Shown here piece by piece: positions 43,460-51,751 of a DNA stretch of 64,000 nt. The stretch comes from an uncultured Pelagibacteraceae bacterium (GTDB lineage: Bacteria > Pseudomonadota > Alphaproteobacteria > Pelagibacterales > Pelagibacteraceae). The notes under the pieces are model-generated. The model did no database searches and was not told the origin of the DNA. It worked only from the letters and a program-made list of their open reading frames with translations. The stretch spans positions 1-64,000 of the forward strand of contig CACBXQ010000005.1 in the NCBI GenBank assembly GCA_902543245.1. Reading direction: 5' to 3'. Position 1 is the first letter of the stretch; each line of letters opens with the position of its first letter. The translations under genes and the position numbers were made by a program.

Positions 43460-43671
43460 AAAAATTAAACATAATATTATTATTTCTACTTTTCTCTACT
43501 AATGTTTTAGCTGATAAAATTACTAAGGATGGTTTTTTAACGAGCAAGGCTGGATATTTAAAAGATCAAAATATCAATAACCCAGAAAATAAAATAATAT
43601 TAATTTATAATCATGGTCAAAAATTAACTGATGAGAATAGAAGGAAAAGAATATCGTACAATATGGTTTGA
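43456..43671 (+). pseudogene. Truncated secreted-protein frame between mtnP and mtnA
   Basis: A 71-residue frame whose start overlaps the mtnP stop (ATGA). It has a good signal peptide (MKKLNIILLFLLFSTNVLA), then a short domain ending in IILIYNHGQ. That sequence resembles the first strand and oxyanion region of a secreted alpha/beta hydrolase. The frame runs out after 71 residues because it enters the mtnA coding sequence in another phase, overlapping its start by 41 bases. I read it as the 5' stump of a gene deleted down to its head, possibly kept as a coupling leader for mtnA. A functional small exported protein is not excluded. Confidence 0.55.
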
Positions 43672-44707
43672 TAATCTAAGTCAAACAGTAAAGATTATTG
43701 ATCAAACAAAATTACCTCACAATTTTGTAATTAAGGATCTTAAAACTGTTAAAGATGCAATTAATGCAATTAAAATAATGGAGGTTAGGGGAGCACCATT
43801 AATTGGAGCGACTGCTGCATATGGAATTGTATTGGCAGCGATGGAAAATAATGATCTTGAATTTATAAAGAAAAGTTCAAAGGAACTTATACAAGCAAGA
43901 CCCACTGCTATAAACCTAGAGTGGGCAGTTCACAGAATGAACAATGCATTATCGTTAGTTAGCAGCAATGAACTTTTAAATGTTGCTTTAAAAGAAGCTA
44001 ATTCAATTTGTGAAGAAGATATTCAATTCAGTGAAAATATTGGTTTAAATGGTTTAAAGATTATTGAAGAAATTTATAATAAAAAAAAAGAAACTGTAAA
44101 TATTTTAACCCATTGTAATGCGGGGTGGCTTGCAACCATTAATTGGGGAACAGCTACTTCACCAATTTATCATGCTCACAAAAAAGGAATTCCAGTTCAT
44201 GTATGGGTCGATGAAACAAGACCTAGAAACCAAGGAGCCAATCTTACATCTTATGAATTGAACGAGGAGGAAATACCCAATACCATTATTGCTGATAATA
44301 CCGGTGGTATCTTAATGCAAAGAGGAGAAGTTGACATGTGTATTGTTGGAACTGATAGAACTTTATCTACAGGAGACGTATGTAATAAAATTGGAACATA
44401 TCTCAAAGCACTTGCTGCACATGATAACAATGTTCCATTTTATGTTGCATTACCTAGCTCAACAATTGATTGGAATACAAAAGATTATAGAAAAATTCCA
44501 ATAGAGGAGCGTAATCCACAGGAATTATCACATATCGATGGACAAAATATAAATGGTGAAGTTAATAAGATATTGATTTATCCTAAAAAAAGTAAAGCAA
44601 TGAATTTAGCTTTTGATGTTACACCAGCTAAATACGTCACAGCTTTAATTACGGAAAAGGGAGTATGCGAAGCATCAGAAAAAGGGTTAAAAGAACTTTT
44701 TAAATGA
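43631..44707 (+). CDS. mtnA: S-methyl-5-thioribose-1-phosphate isomerase
   Basis: A 358-residue MtnA, converting the aldose phosphate made by MtnP into 5-methylthioribulose-1-phosphate. Family motifs are EVRGAPLIGATAAYG, LTHCNAGWLAT (catalytic Cys region), DNTGGILM and VGTDRT, the last corresponding to the usual GADR with its catalytic Asp. The N-terminal MRIEGKEYRTIWFD is typical, so the ATG at 43631 inside the preceding frame is the right start. No mtnB, mtnC, mtnD or mtnK for the classical downstream route is seen in the window. Confidence 0.93.
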   Translation: MRIEGKEYRTIWFDNLSQTVKIIDQTKLPHNFVIKDLKTVKDAINAIKIMEVRGAPLIGATAAYGIVLAAMENNDLEFIKKSSKELIQARPTAINLEWAVHRMNNALSLVSSNELLNVALKEANSICEEDIQFSENIGLNGLKIIEEIYNKKKETVNILTHCNAGWLATINWGTATSPIYHAHKKGIPVHVWVDETRPRNQGANLTSYELNEEEIPNTIIADNTGGILMQRGEVDMCIVGTDRTLSTGDVCNKIGTYLKALAAHDNNVPFYVALPSSTIDWNTKDYRKIPIEERNPQELSHIDGQNINGEVNKILIYPKKSKAMNLAFDVTPAKYVTALITEKGVCEASEKGLKELFK

Positions 44708-44901
44708 TTAAAAATTATTACTGGATAGGTTTTATTATTTTTGCATGTGTTTTACTTTATTTTGCAAGCAAACAATATTCCTCTTATGGCTTAAACAAAT
44801 CTATAAGCGCATGTATTATTGCAACAAAAAAAACTTATCCAAATAAAACTAGTGATGAAATTGAAAAACTTTGTATCTCAGAAATTAAAAAAAATAATTA
44901 A
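44704..44901 (+). CDS. Small single-span membrane or exported protein, 65 aa
   Basis: Starts within the mtnA stop (4-base overlap, ATGA). Residues 6-22 form one hydrophobic helix (YWIGFIIFACVLLYFAS). The rest is a short domain with two cysteines (SACIIATKK and EKLCISEIKK), which may form a disulfide if outside the cytoplasm. No recognised family. Tight coupling to mtnA supports its being translated. Confidence 0.6.
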   Translation: MIKNYYWIGFIIFACVLLYFASKQYSSYGLNKSISACIIATKKTYPNKTSDEIEKLCISEIKKNN

Positions 44902-44905
44902 TTCT

Positions 44906-46939
44906 TTATCTCAAGGACGCAGCTATATTGCCACCATCAACCGTAAGTACAGCGCCTGTTGTTTTTTTTGATACTGCTAAATGAAAAAAAGCTTTTGCAA
45001 CATCCAATGCTTTAACTTCATCTAAAAGTAAATTACCTTTCATATAAGTATCTGTTGTTATCTCTCTAGCTTTTGCTCTATCTTTGATCATACTATCATT
45101 CAATAATCCACTTCTAATTCTATCAGCATTTATTCCATTTGATCTTATTCCTACTGAGCCATAATCAACCGCATACTGTTTGCACAAGCTTAGCAGTGCT
45201 GATTTAGGTAATCCATAAGGGCCAAAATTTTTTCCAGGATTAACTGATTGTTTTGAAATATTAAACAATAAGCATCCATTAATATTTTGTTTTTTCATTA
45301 TTTTTATTGCTTCTGATGCACAGTTTTGATGAGAAAAAAAATTATCTTCAAAGCTTTTTCTCAATATTTGATCGTCTACCTCACCTATGGATCCACCTAT
45401 GGCGGTACCAGCATTTGATATTAAAATATCTAGTCCACCATATACCTCTGCAATTCTATCAAAAGCATTTTTCACACTTTTTTTGTCAGTTACATCACAG
45501 TGTATACAAAGGTCTTCAATTTGATTTTTCATTTTATTAATTTTTTTTAAATCAAAATCAATCAATACTACTTCAGCACCATAACTTTTAAATAGTTTGT
45601 ATGTTTCTAATCCAATTGCACCAGTACTACCTGTTATGACAACTACATTACCTTGAAGGATTTTTTTTGTTTTATTGATTTTTGCTTGTTCTAAAGACCA
45701 ATATTCAACATCAAAAAGATCTTTTTCAGAAATGAATTTATATTTTGAAGTTTCTTCAATTGAACTAATTACTCTTGCATTAGTATTTGTTAAATCTCCA
45801 GCTATTTTTGCAGCATTTAAACTATTTCCAACGGAAAATAATCCAACATTTTGAACAAGTATCACTCTTGGTGATGTATCTAACATTACCTTTTTTTCAC
45901 TTACTTTTTTTTCATTATTTTTAAAATATTTAATATATCTTTTTCTATATTGAGAAAATGCCTTTACTGCAGTTTTTTTAAAATCGATAATGTTTGAATT
46001 ATTTTTTGGCTTAATTATTAAAGGAAACGGTTTTACTCTAATTACATGATCAGGAGTAGCTGTTCCTTTTGAAGAATATTTCGAAACATTTTTCCCGTTA
46101 ATAAAATATTTTAAATTTTTATTAATTCTGTAATTTACAATAAATTTATCTTCTTTATTAATTGATAGCAAACCTCTCAAAATTGGTGCTATTTCACTTT
46201 TATCAAATTTAAAATTATATTTTTTTATTTGTTTTATTTTCTTCTTTTTAAGTCTTTTTGTGGCATTCTCAGCTTTACTTACATATTTTATCATTAAATC
46301 ATAAGCATCTTTTGCACTATCAGCAAAAGTAAAAATTCCATGGTTCATTAGTATTAAACAATTTATGTTTGGATTTTTTAAATATATTTCATTAATTTTT
46401 TTTGCCAGTTTAAACCCAGGCATTACATAAGGCACAATACTTACATTTTTACCAAAAATTTTTTTACAAAATTTCATGCCATTAGGTCTATTGGTTACAT
46501 TCATGATTGCATCTGAATGGGTATGATCTACAAATTTAAATGGTAGAAAAGCATGTAAAAAAGTTTCAACTGATGGATTAGGAGATTTTATATTAATTAG
46601 ATTCCTTTTTTGAAATGAGACCATATCTTCATCACTTAGATTTTTTTTGTCTCTCAACGAAAGCAATGGATTTAATTTTACAGCCGGTAAGCCCTCAGGT
46701 TCAATTTCAGCCATATCCCAGCCACTACCCTTAACACACAATACATCATATTTTTTTCCATCAATATCTTTAATATTTGTTTTTACCGATGTATTACCAC
46801 CACCATGTAAAACTAGCTCACTATTTCTTCCCAATAATCTAGTTGTATAAACTCTTAAAGCTAAATCTTCAGAATAACCTTTAGATTTATACTTTTTAAT
46901 ATACTGATAAGCAGTTTTGTTAGACCAATTATTTTTCAT
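44906..46939 (-). CDS. Bifunctional class II aldolase / short-chain dehydrogenase (RhaD-like fusion)
   Basis: A 677-residue fusion. Residues 1 to about 425 are a class II aldolase/adducin domain with the zinc histidines His139 and His141 (DHTHSDA) and His200 (MNHGIF), and Glu125 in SVET at the catalytic glutamate position. Residues 430-677 are a complete SDR with TGSTGAIG at 436-443, SNAG, a serine in NISKQS and the Tyr575-x3-Lys579 catalytic pair. The family is annotated as rhamnulose-1-phosphate aldolase/lactaldehyde dehydrogenase. Next to mtnA it could instead cleave 5-methylthioribulose-1-phosphate to DHAP plus an aldehyde and process the aldehyde. It ends 5 bases from the convergent small gene at 44704. 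Confidence 0.88.
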   Translation of the reverse strand: MKNNWSNKTAYQYIKKYKSKGYSEDLALRVYTTRLLGRNSELVLHGGGNTSVKTNIKDIDGKKYDVLCVKGSGWDMAEIEPEGLPAVKLNPLLSLRDKKNLSDEDMVSFQKRNLINIKSPNPSVETFLHAFLPFKFVDHTHSDAIMNVTNRPNGMKFCKKIFGKNVSIVPYVMPGFKLAKKINEIYLKNPNINCLILMNHGIFTFADSAKDAYDLMIKYVSKAENATKRLKKKKIKQIKKYNFKFDKSEIAPILRGLLSINKEDKFIVNYRINKNLKYFINGKNVSKYSSKGTATPDHVIRVKPFPLIIKPKNNSNIIDFKKTAVKAFSQYRKRYIKYFKNNEKKVSEKKVMLDTSPRVILVQNVGLFSVGNSLNAAKIAGDLTNTNARVISSIEETSKYKFISEKDLFDVEYWSLEQAKINKTKKILQGNVVVITGSTGAIGLETYKLFKSYGAEVVLIDFDLKKINKMKNQIEDLCIHCDVTDKKSVKNAFDRIAEVYGGLDILISNAGTAIGGSIGEVDDQILRKSFEDNFFSHQNCASEAIKIMKKQNINGCLLFNISKQSVNPGKNFGPYGLPKSALLSLCKQYAVDYGSVGIRSNGINADRIRSGLLNDSMIKDRAKAREITTDTYMKGNLLLDEVKALDVAKAFFHLAVSKKTTGAVLTVDGGNIAASLR

Positions 46940-47024
46940 ATTTAATTTAAAGTAAAACTTTTACAGCAGTTTTTTATTTGAATGAAGCAAAAAAAATGAT
47001 TAAACTTTGATTAATAGAATCAAA

Positions 47025-48065
47025 ATGACCAAGGTTGGAGAACATATAACAATTGATATTTTAGGCACCAAAGGTGAGAAAGATCCATCTTTTTTTGAAA
47101 AGATTGTATACAAAATTGCAAAAAAAGCCAAAGTTACAGTATTAGATATTTCAAAATATAAATTTGAACCTCAAGGATTTACATTGGTTGCTCTACTAGC
47201 GGAGAGCCATATAAGCTTTCATACATTTCCTGAAAAAGGAATTATTAGTTTTGATTTTTTCACTTGTGGAAAAGTAAATCCATCTGTTGCAGTTGAAATT
47301 ATTAAAAAAGAAATAGAACACACCAGAATAATTAAAAAAGAATTTAACAGAGATACAATCTTACTTTATCATGACATTTACAGTTCACCAGGATTACAAA
47401 AATCTTATGTAGTAAAAAATGTGTTAGAAGATTTTATCTCAAAAGCAGGGCAGCACATTGAAATTTTAGATTTAGAACAATTTGGTAAATCTTTATTTAT
47501 TGATAATGAGATACAAGTCGCCACAAGTGACGAGCATTTATATAGCTCTACTTTTGTAAATGCTGGATTAAAATTAAATAAAGATAAAGAAAAAGCAGCT
47601 ATTATTGGTGGTGGGGATGGTGGTGTAGCTAGAGAATGTATTTCCAAAGGATTTGGTTATATTGATTGGTTTGAATTAGATCCTGAAGTTGTTGATGTAT
47701 GTGAAAAACATTTAGCTAAAGTTGGAAACAAAGCAACCCAAAAAAACTCTGTTAAATGCGTCTGGGGTGATGCTTTTGAAAGCATCAAGAGCATAAAAGA
47801 TGATACATACGATAAAATTTTTGTAGATTTAAACGATGATCAATTTTGCATTGATTTAGCAGCTAAAAATATGCATCAACTTGTAAGAATTTTAAAACCT
47901 AAAGGAATTATAACTACACAAGTTGGTAGCCAAGATAAAAAACCTAAACAAGTTGATAAATGGCTTAAAGTTTTTAATAAAAACTTTGGGAATGCTACCA
48001 TAGATAGAGTTTATATCCCTAGTTTTGACTGTTCTTGGAACTTTTCTTCATCGATAAATTACTAA
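47025..48065 (+). CDS. Fused S-adenosylmethionine decarboxylase-spermidine synthase (SpeD-SpeE)
   Basis: A 346-residue fusion from the ATG at 47025 (a TTG 18 bases upstream is also open). Residues 1 to about 115 are a prokaryotic SpeD. Self-cleavage would fall between Glu60 and Ser61 (LAESHISFHTFPE), with His66 and Cys81 (FFTCGK) spaced exactly as Ser63/His68/Cys83 of the Thermotoga enzyme. The remainder is a spermidine-synthase-like domain with GGGDGGVARE and the acidic strand WFELDPEVVDVC. The usual catalytic DSTDP segment is DLNDD here. Together they would make decarboxylated AdoMet and use it for aminopropyl transfer, releasing methylthioadenosine, the substrate of the nearby mtnP. Confidence 0.87.
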   Translation: MTKVGEHITIDILGTKGEKDPSFFEKIVYKIAKKAKVTVLDISKYKFEPQGFTLVALLAESHISFHTFPEKGIISFDFFTCGKVNPSVAVEIIKKEIEHTRIIKKEFNRDTILLYHDIYSSPGLQKSYVVKNVLEDFISKAGQHIEILDLEQFGKSLFIDNEIQVATSDEHLYSSTFVNAGLKLNKDKEKAAIIGGGDGGVARECISKGFGYIDWFELDPEVVDVCEKHLAKVGNKATQKNSVKCVWGDAFESIKSIKDDTYDKIFVDLNDDQFCIDLAAKNMHQLVRILKPKGIITTQVGSQDKKPKQVDKWLKVFNKNFGNATIDRVYIPSFDCSWNFSSSINY

Positions 48066-48124
48066 GAAATTTCTTTTTTAAACTTAAAATTTATGATTAA
48101 TTAAGATCAAAATCGGAGGAAATA

Positions 48125-48976
48125 ATGAATATGTTTAAAAAAACTATACTAACAATTTTTACCTTTTTATTGTTAACAGCAAATGTTTATGCTGACAAAA
48201 TTAAAATAGGAACAGAGGGCGCTTATCCTCCTTGGAATTCTAAGGATGCTTCTGGAAATTTAAATGGATTTGAAGTTGATCTAGCAAATGAACTTTGCAA
48301 AATCATGAAACATGAGTGCACAATCGTTGAACAAGACTGGGATGGAATGATACCTGCATTAGTTATGAGAAAATTTGATGCGATCATGGCTGGTATGTCA
48401 ATTACAGACGAAAGAATGAAAACAATTAACTTTTCACAAGGTTATGCTGATGAAGTTGCTTCCTTAGCTGTAATGAAAGGTTCTGATCTTGAAGGAATGT
48501 CTACACCAGAAGGAATAAATTTAAATCTTGGTGGTGGAGATGTAGATAAAGCTCTTAAAACAATTACAGGAGCTTTATCTGGAAAAACTGTTTGTACACA
48601 AATTGGTACAATTCACCAAAACTTTTTAGAGTCTGGTGATGTAGGTAAAGTTGATTTAAGAACTTACAAAACACAAGACGAAGTAAATTTAGATTTATCA
48701 AATGGTAGATGTGATGCTGCATTAGCAGCTGCTGTTGCTTTTACTGATTATGCTGATAAATCTGGTGAAGCTGTTGTTCTAGTTGGACCAACCTTTTCTG
48801 GAGGAGCTTTTGGAAATGGTGTTGGTGTAGGAATTAGAAAAGGTGGTGATGATGCAATCGGAAAAAGAGACGCAAAACTTTTAAAAGATTTTAACAAAGC
48901 CATAAATAAAGCTAGAAAAGACGGAACTATTAGCAAACTTGCTATTAAATGGTTCGGTTTCGACGCTTCTATGTAA
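48125..48976 (+). CDS. Polar amino acid ABC transporter periplasmic binding protein (HisJ/ArgT-like)
   Basis: A 283-residue SBP_bac_3 protein with a signal peptide (FKKTILTIFTFLLLTANVYA then DKIKIGTEGAYPPWN). The ligand-binding signature NGFEVDLANELCKIM, the IPALVMRKFDAIMAGMSIT hinge and the R of TDERMK are consistent with lysine/arginine/ornithine or octopine-type ligands. A strong GGAGGA at 48115-48120 is 4 bases from ATG 48125 and 10 bases from ATG 48131, so the true start may be either. Adjacent spermidine biosynthesis suggests a basic amino acid, but this is inference. A hairpin separates it from the permease genes. Confidence 0.87.
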   Translation: MNMFKKTILTIFTFLLLTANVYADKIKIGTEGAYPPWNSKDASGNLNGFEVDLANELCKIMKHECTIVEQDWDGMIPALVMRKFDAIMAGMSITDERMKTINFSQGYADEVASLAVMKGSDLEGMSTPEGINLNLGGGDVDKALKTITGALSGKTVCTQIGTIHQNFLESGDVGKVDLRTYKTQDEVNLDLSNGRCDAALAAAVAFTDYADKSGEAVVLVGPTFSGGAFGNGVGVGIRKGGDDAIGKRDAKLLKDFNKAINKARKDGTISKLAIKWFGFDASM

Positions 48977-48983
48977 TCATTTA

Positions 48984-49017
48984 AGAATTGGCGACTATAA
49001 TATATAGTCGCCATTCT
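48984..49017 (+). promoter_or_regulatory. Intercistronic hairpin between binding protein and permease genes
   Basis: About 14 pairs form between 48984-48999 and 49003-49017 (core ggcgactata/tatagtcgcc, one bulged T) with a 3-base loop. No T-run follows. It ends only 2 bases before the permease ATG at 49020, so it would bury the ribosome binding region. It could also stabilise the upstream mRNA. Confidence 0.75.
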
Positions 49018-49019
49018 AT

Positions 49020-49712
49020 ATGGATCTCTTAGCATTTGGTAAAACGGGGTGGGGTGACGAATTATTTGTCGCTGCATTAATGACAATAGCTGTTTCAATT
49101 ACAGCAATGTTAATAGGTTTTATATTTGCATTAATATTTACACCCTTAAAATTATCTAAAAACAAATTCTTAAATTTAATAGCTAATTCATATACAACTG
49201 TTATCCGAGGCGTACCTGAATTATTGGTAATTTATTTATTCTTTTTTGGTGGTAGTGGAGCTTTAATGTATGTGGCATCTATCTTTGGTTATTATGAATA
49301 TATTGAAATCAATGCATTTATTACTGGTTCAGTTGCAATTGGGATTATTTCTGGCGCTTATTCAACAGAAGTGTTTAGAGGGGCAATCCAATCTATCGAT
49401 AAAGGTCAATTTGAAGCTTCGAAAGTTTTAGGCTTTAAAAAACATATACATTTTTTTAAAATTATAATGCCTCAAATGTTGAGACTTTCTATTCCAAACT
49501 TAAGCAATGTCTGGCAAATTACTTTAAAGGATACATCCTTAATATCAGTAACAGGATTGGTTGAAATAATGAGACAATCTTATATAGCTGCTGGCTCAAC
49601 TAGAGATCCACTATTCTTTTATTCTTTTGCTGCAGTATTATATTTAGCACTTACTTTTCTTAGCATGCAATTAATTAACAGATTAGAACTTAAATATAAT
49701 AAAGGATATTGA
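49020..49712 (+). CDS. Polar amino acid ABC transporter permease (HisQ/ArtQ-like)
   Basis: A 230-residue inner-membrane permease with five or so hydrophobic helices. The HisMQ-family signature TTVIRGVPELLVIY follows the first helices, and the coupling loop is SKVLGFKKHIHFFKIIMPQMLRLSIPN. It pairs with the next gene as the heterodimeric channel for the binding protein upstream. There is no Shine-Dalgarno outside the hairpin that abuts the start. The stop TGA overlaps the next ATG by one base. Confidence 0.88.
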   Translation: MDLLAFGKTGWGDELFVAALMTIAVSITAMLIGFIFALIFTPLKLSKNKFLNLIANSYTTVIRGVPELLVIYLFFFGGSGALMYVASIFGYYEYIEINAFITGSVAIGIISGAYSTEVFRGAIQSIDKGQFEASKVLGFKKHIHFFKIIMPQMLRLSIPNLSNVWQITLKDTSLISVTGLVEIMRQSYIAAGSTRDPLFFYSFAAVLYLALTFLSMQLINRLELKYNKGY

Positions 49713-50386
49713 TGGATATAGACCTAATAATTACTAGTTTTCCCAAATTACTTGGCGGAGCTTTAATAACATTAAAATTATTATTTGCTTCAATGTTTTT
49801 TGGAATATTTATAGGTTTATTTTTTGCAATTTTAAGGATTAGAAATAATTTTTTATCTAAAATCGCCTATGCGTATTCTTATATTTTCAGAGGTACACCT
49901 TTATTGGTTCAAATTTTTATTATTTATTATGGTTTTGCAGAAATTGATTTAATTAGAAAAACATTTTTATGGGAAGCATTTAAAGAACCTTACTGGTGTG
50001 CAATTATAGCTTTTGCATTAAATACTGGCGCATATACTTCTGAAATCTTAAGATCTGCATTTGAAACTATTAAAATAGGTTATATAGAGGCAGGAAAGAG
50101 CTTAGGCATTTCAAAAAAACTGATATTTTATAAAATACAAATTCCAATAGCGATAAAGCAATCTTTACCAGCTTATGGTAATGAAATAATTTTAATGCTT
50201 AAAGGAACATCTTTAGCAAGCACAGTCACGCTTATGGATATAACTGGTATTGCAAAATATATAATATCTACAACATTTAAACCTATAGAAGTATTTATTG
50301 TAGCTGGAAGTATCTATTTATTTATGACGTTTATTATTCACAATGTAATTAAATTTTTAGAAAAAAAATATAGTTTTAATAATTAG
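49712..50386 (+). CDS. Polar amino acid ABC transporter permease (HisM/ArtM-like)
   Basis: The second permease of the pair, 224 residues from the ATG at 49712 (TGATG overlap with the first permease). It has the family RGTPLLVQIFIIYYG signature and the coupling loop GKSLGISKKLIFYKIQIPIAIKQSLPA. No HisP-type ATPase gene lies in the window, so this channel must borrow an ATPase encoded elsewhere. The 3' end overlaps the convergent gene at 50383 by 4 bases. Confidence 0.88.
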   Translation: MDIDLIITSFPKLLGGALITLKLLFASMFFGIFIGLFFAILRIRNNFLSKIAYAYSYIFRGTPLLVQIFIIYYGFAEIDLIRKTFLWEAFKEPYWCAIIAFALNTGAYTSEILRSAFETIKIGYIEAGKSLGISKKLIFYKIQIPIAIKQSLPAYGNEIILMLKGTSLASTVTLMDITGIAKYIISTTFKPIEVFIVAGSIYLFMTFIIHNVIKFLEKKYSFNN

Positions 50387-50772
50387 TAACTTGTGTATTC
50401 TTTTATTTCTTTTATTTTTGATCCAGTAAGATTATTAATTTCTAATTTTATTTTTGCTCTATCATCGTTTAAAAAGTGAACATCTCTTGAAAGTTTTATA
50501 AATTTTTCTTTAAAATCATTCTCTTTCTCACATTGACGTTTATCATCCTCTATTACCCAAAGTTTTGCATTAATTTCTTTTAAAGATTGATACAATTTAT
50601 TAATTTTTTCGTCAGTTTTAATATTTTTATCTAATTGTTCTTTTAAAATTTCATGTTCATTAATAATAAACTTAAGTTTTTCTTGATCTTTAACTTTGTC
50701 TTTTTTAATTTCTAAAATAGAAATTTTGTCTAAAAGCTCACCTACTGAAACTTCAACTAGAATTTTATTCAT
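50383..50772 (-). CDS. DUF6165-like coiled-coil protein
   Basis: A 129-residue charged, helix-rich cytoplasmic protein. The start MNKILVEVSVGELLDKISILEIKKDKV resembles the DUF6165 family, whose function is not known. The region from residue 20 to 115 has a heptad-like pattern with many Lys/Glu residues, so a long coiled coil is likely. It is divergent from the heptosyltransferase-like gene across 32 bases. DUF6165 genes are often found with envelope glycan genes, consistent with the glycosyltransferases here, but I know this only from memory. Confidence 0.65.
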   Translation of the reverse strand: MNKILVEVSVGELLDKISILEIKKDKVKDQEKLKFIINEHEILKEQLDKNIKTDEKINKLYQSLKEINAKLWVIEDDKRQCEKENDFKEKFIKLSRDVHFLNDDRAKIKLEINNLTGSKIKEIKEYTSY

Positions 50773-50804
50773 AAAATTTTATAGTATGTTAAGTTGTTTA
50801 AAAT

Positions 50805-51746
50805 ATGTCCAATATATTAATTATAAAACATGGCTCATTAGGAGATATAGCTCAAGCTTGTGGTGCAATTCAAGATATATCTGAAACACATAAAGGAAAT
50901 CCAATATATTTGCTGACTACTAAACCATACTTTGATTTATTTAAAAAAAATCCATATTTAACTGACGTAATTATAGATAAACGTTTATCTAGATTTAATC
51001 TCATCTATTTATATTCATTAATGAAAAAAATTAAAAAATTTAAAATTTCTAAAGTTTATGATTTACAAAACTCTTCTAGAACAACTTTTTATAAAAAAAT
51101 TCTTTTTCCTAACTCAAATTCAAGCACATGGTCTTCATCAGAAACTACGCTACCAGAAAACCAAACAAAAGAAGAATTTGATAAACTTCCAGTATTAGAA
51201 CGTTTTGTTCATCAATTAAAAAACACTGGTATAAGCACAAAAAATACAATGGTTCCTAATTTTTCCTGGGCTTGTGATAATATTTCAAGTCTCAAATCCG
51301 AATACAAATTGAATAGGTATATTCTATTATTCCCTTTTTGTTCACCTCATCTTCCTCAAAAAAAATGGCCTTACTTCGATAAATTAATAACCTTAATTAA
51401 AGATAAATATAATAATGAAATAAGTATAGTTATAGCTCCAGGTCCAAATGAATTAGAAGATGCAAAGAATATAGATGCTAAATGTATATTAGATAACAAT
51501 AAAGCACTTAATATAAGTCAACTTGCTGCATTAATAAATGATAGTATTTTTGTTGTAGCTAATGACACAGGCCCCGCTCATATTGCAGCTCACTTAAATG
51601 TTAAAGGAATATCTTTATTTGGTTCCCATACAACAGCTAGTAAGGTTAGCATCGAAAGAGAAAATTTTAAGGCCATTCAAGTTTCAGATTTATCAAAATT
51701 ATCTGCAGAAAAAGTTTTTGAAAAGTTAAGTAATTTAATATCTTAG
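50805..51746 (+). CDS. Glycosyltransferase family 9 (heptosyltransferase-like)
   Basis: A 313-residue GT9/GT-B protein. The N-terminal KHGSLGDIAQACGAIQDI loop is the acceptor-side signature of ADP-heptose:LPS heptosyltransferases, and the C-terminal NDTGPAHIAAHLN is the sugar-nucleotide site. It likely adds a sugar to lipopolysaccharide core or another surface glycan at the inner face of the cytoplasmic membrane. It ends 5 bases before the convergent membrane-protein gene. Confidence 0.85.
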   Translation: MSNILIIKHGSLGDIAQACGAIQDISETHKGNPIYLLTTKPYFDLFKKNPYLTDVIIDKRLSRFNLIYLYSLMKKIKKFKISKVYDLQNSSRTTFYKKILFPNSNSSTWSSSETTLPENQTKEEFDKLPVLERFVHQLKNTGISTKNTMVPNFSWACDNISSLKSEYKLNRYILLFPFCSPHLPQKKWPYFDKLITLIKDKYNNEISIVIAPGPNELEDAKNIDAKCILDNNKALNISQLAALINDSIFVVANDTGPAHIAAHLNVKGISLFGSHTTASKVSIERENFKAIQVSDLSKLSAEKVFEKLSNLIS

Positions 51747-51751
51747 TTAAA

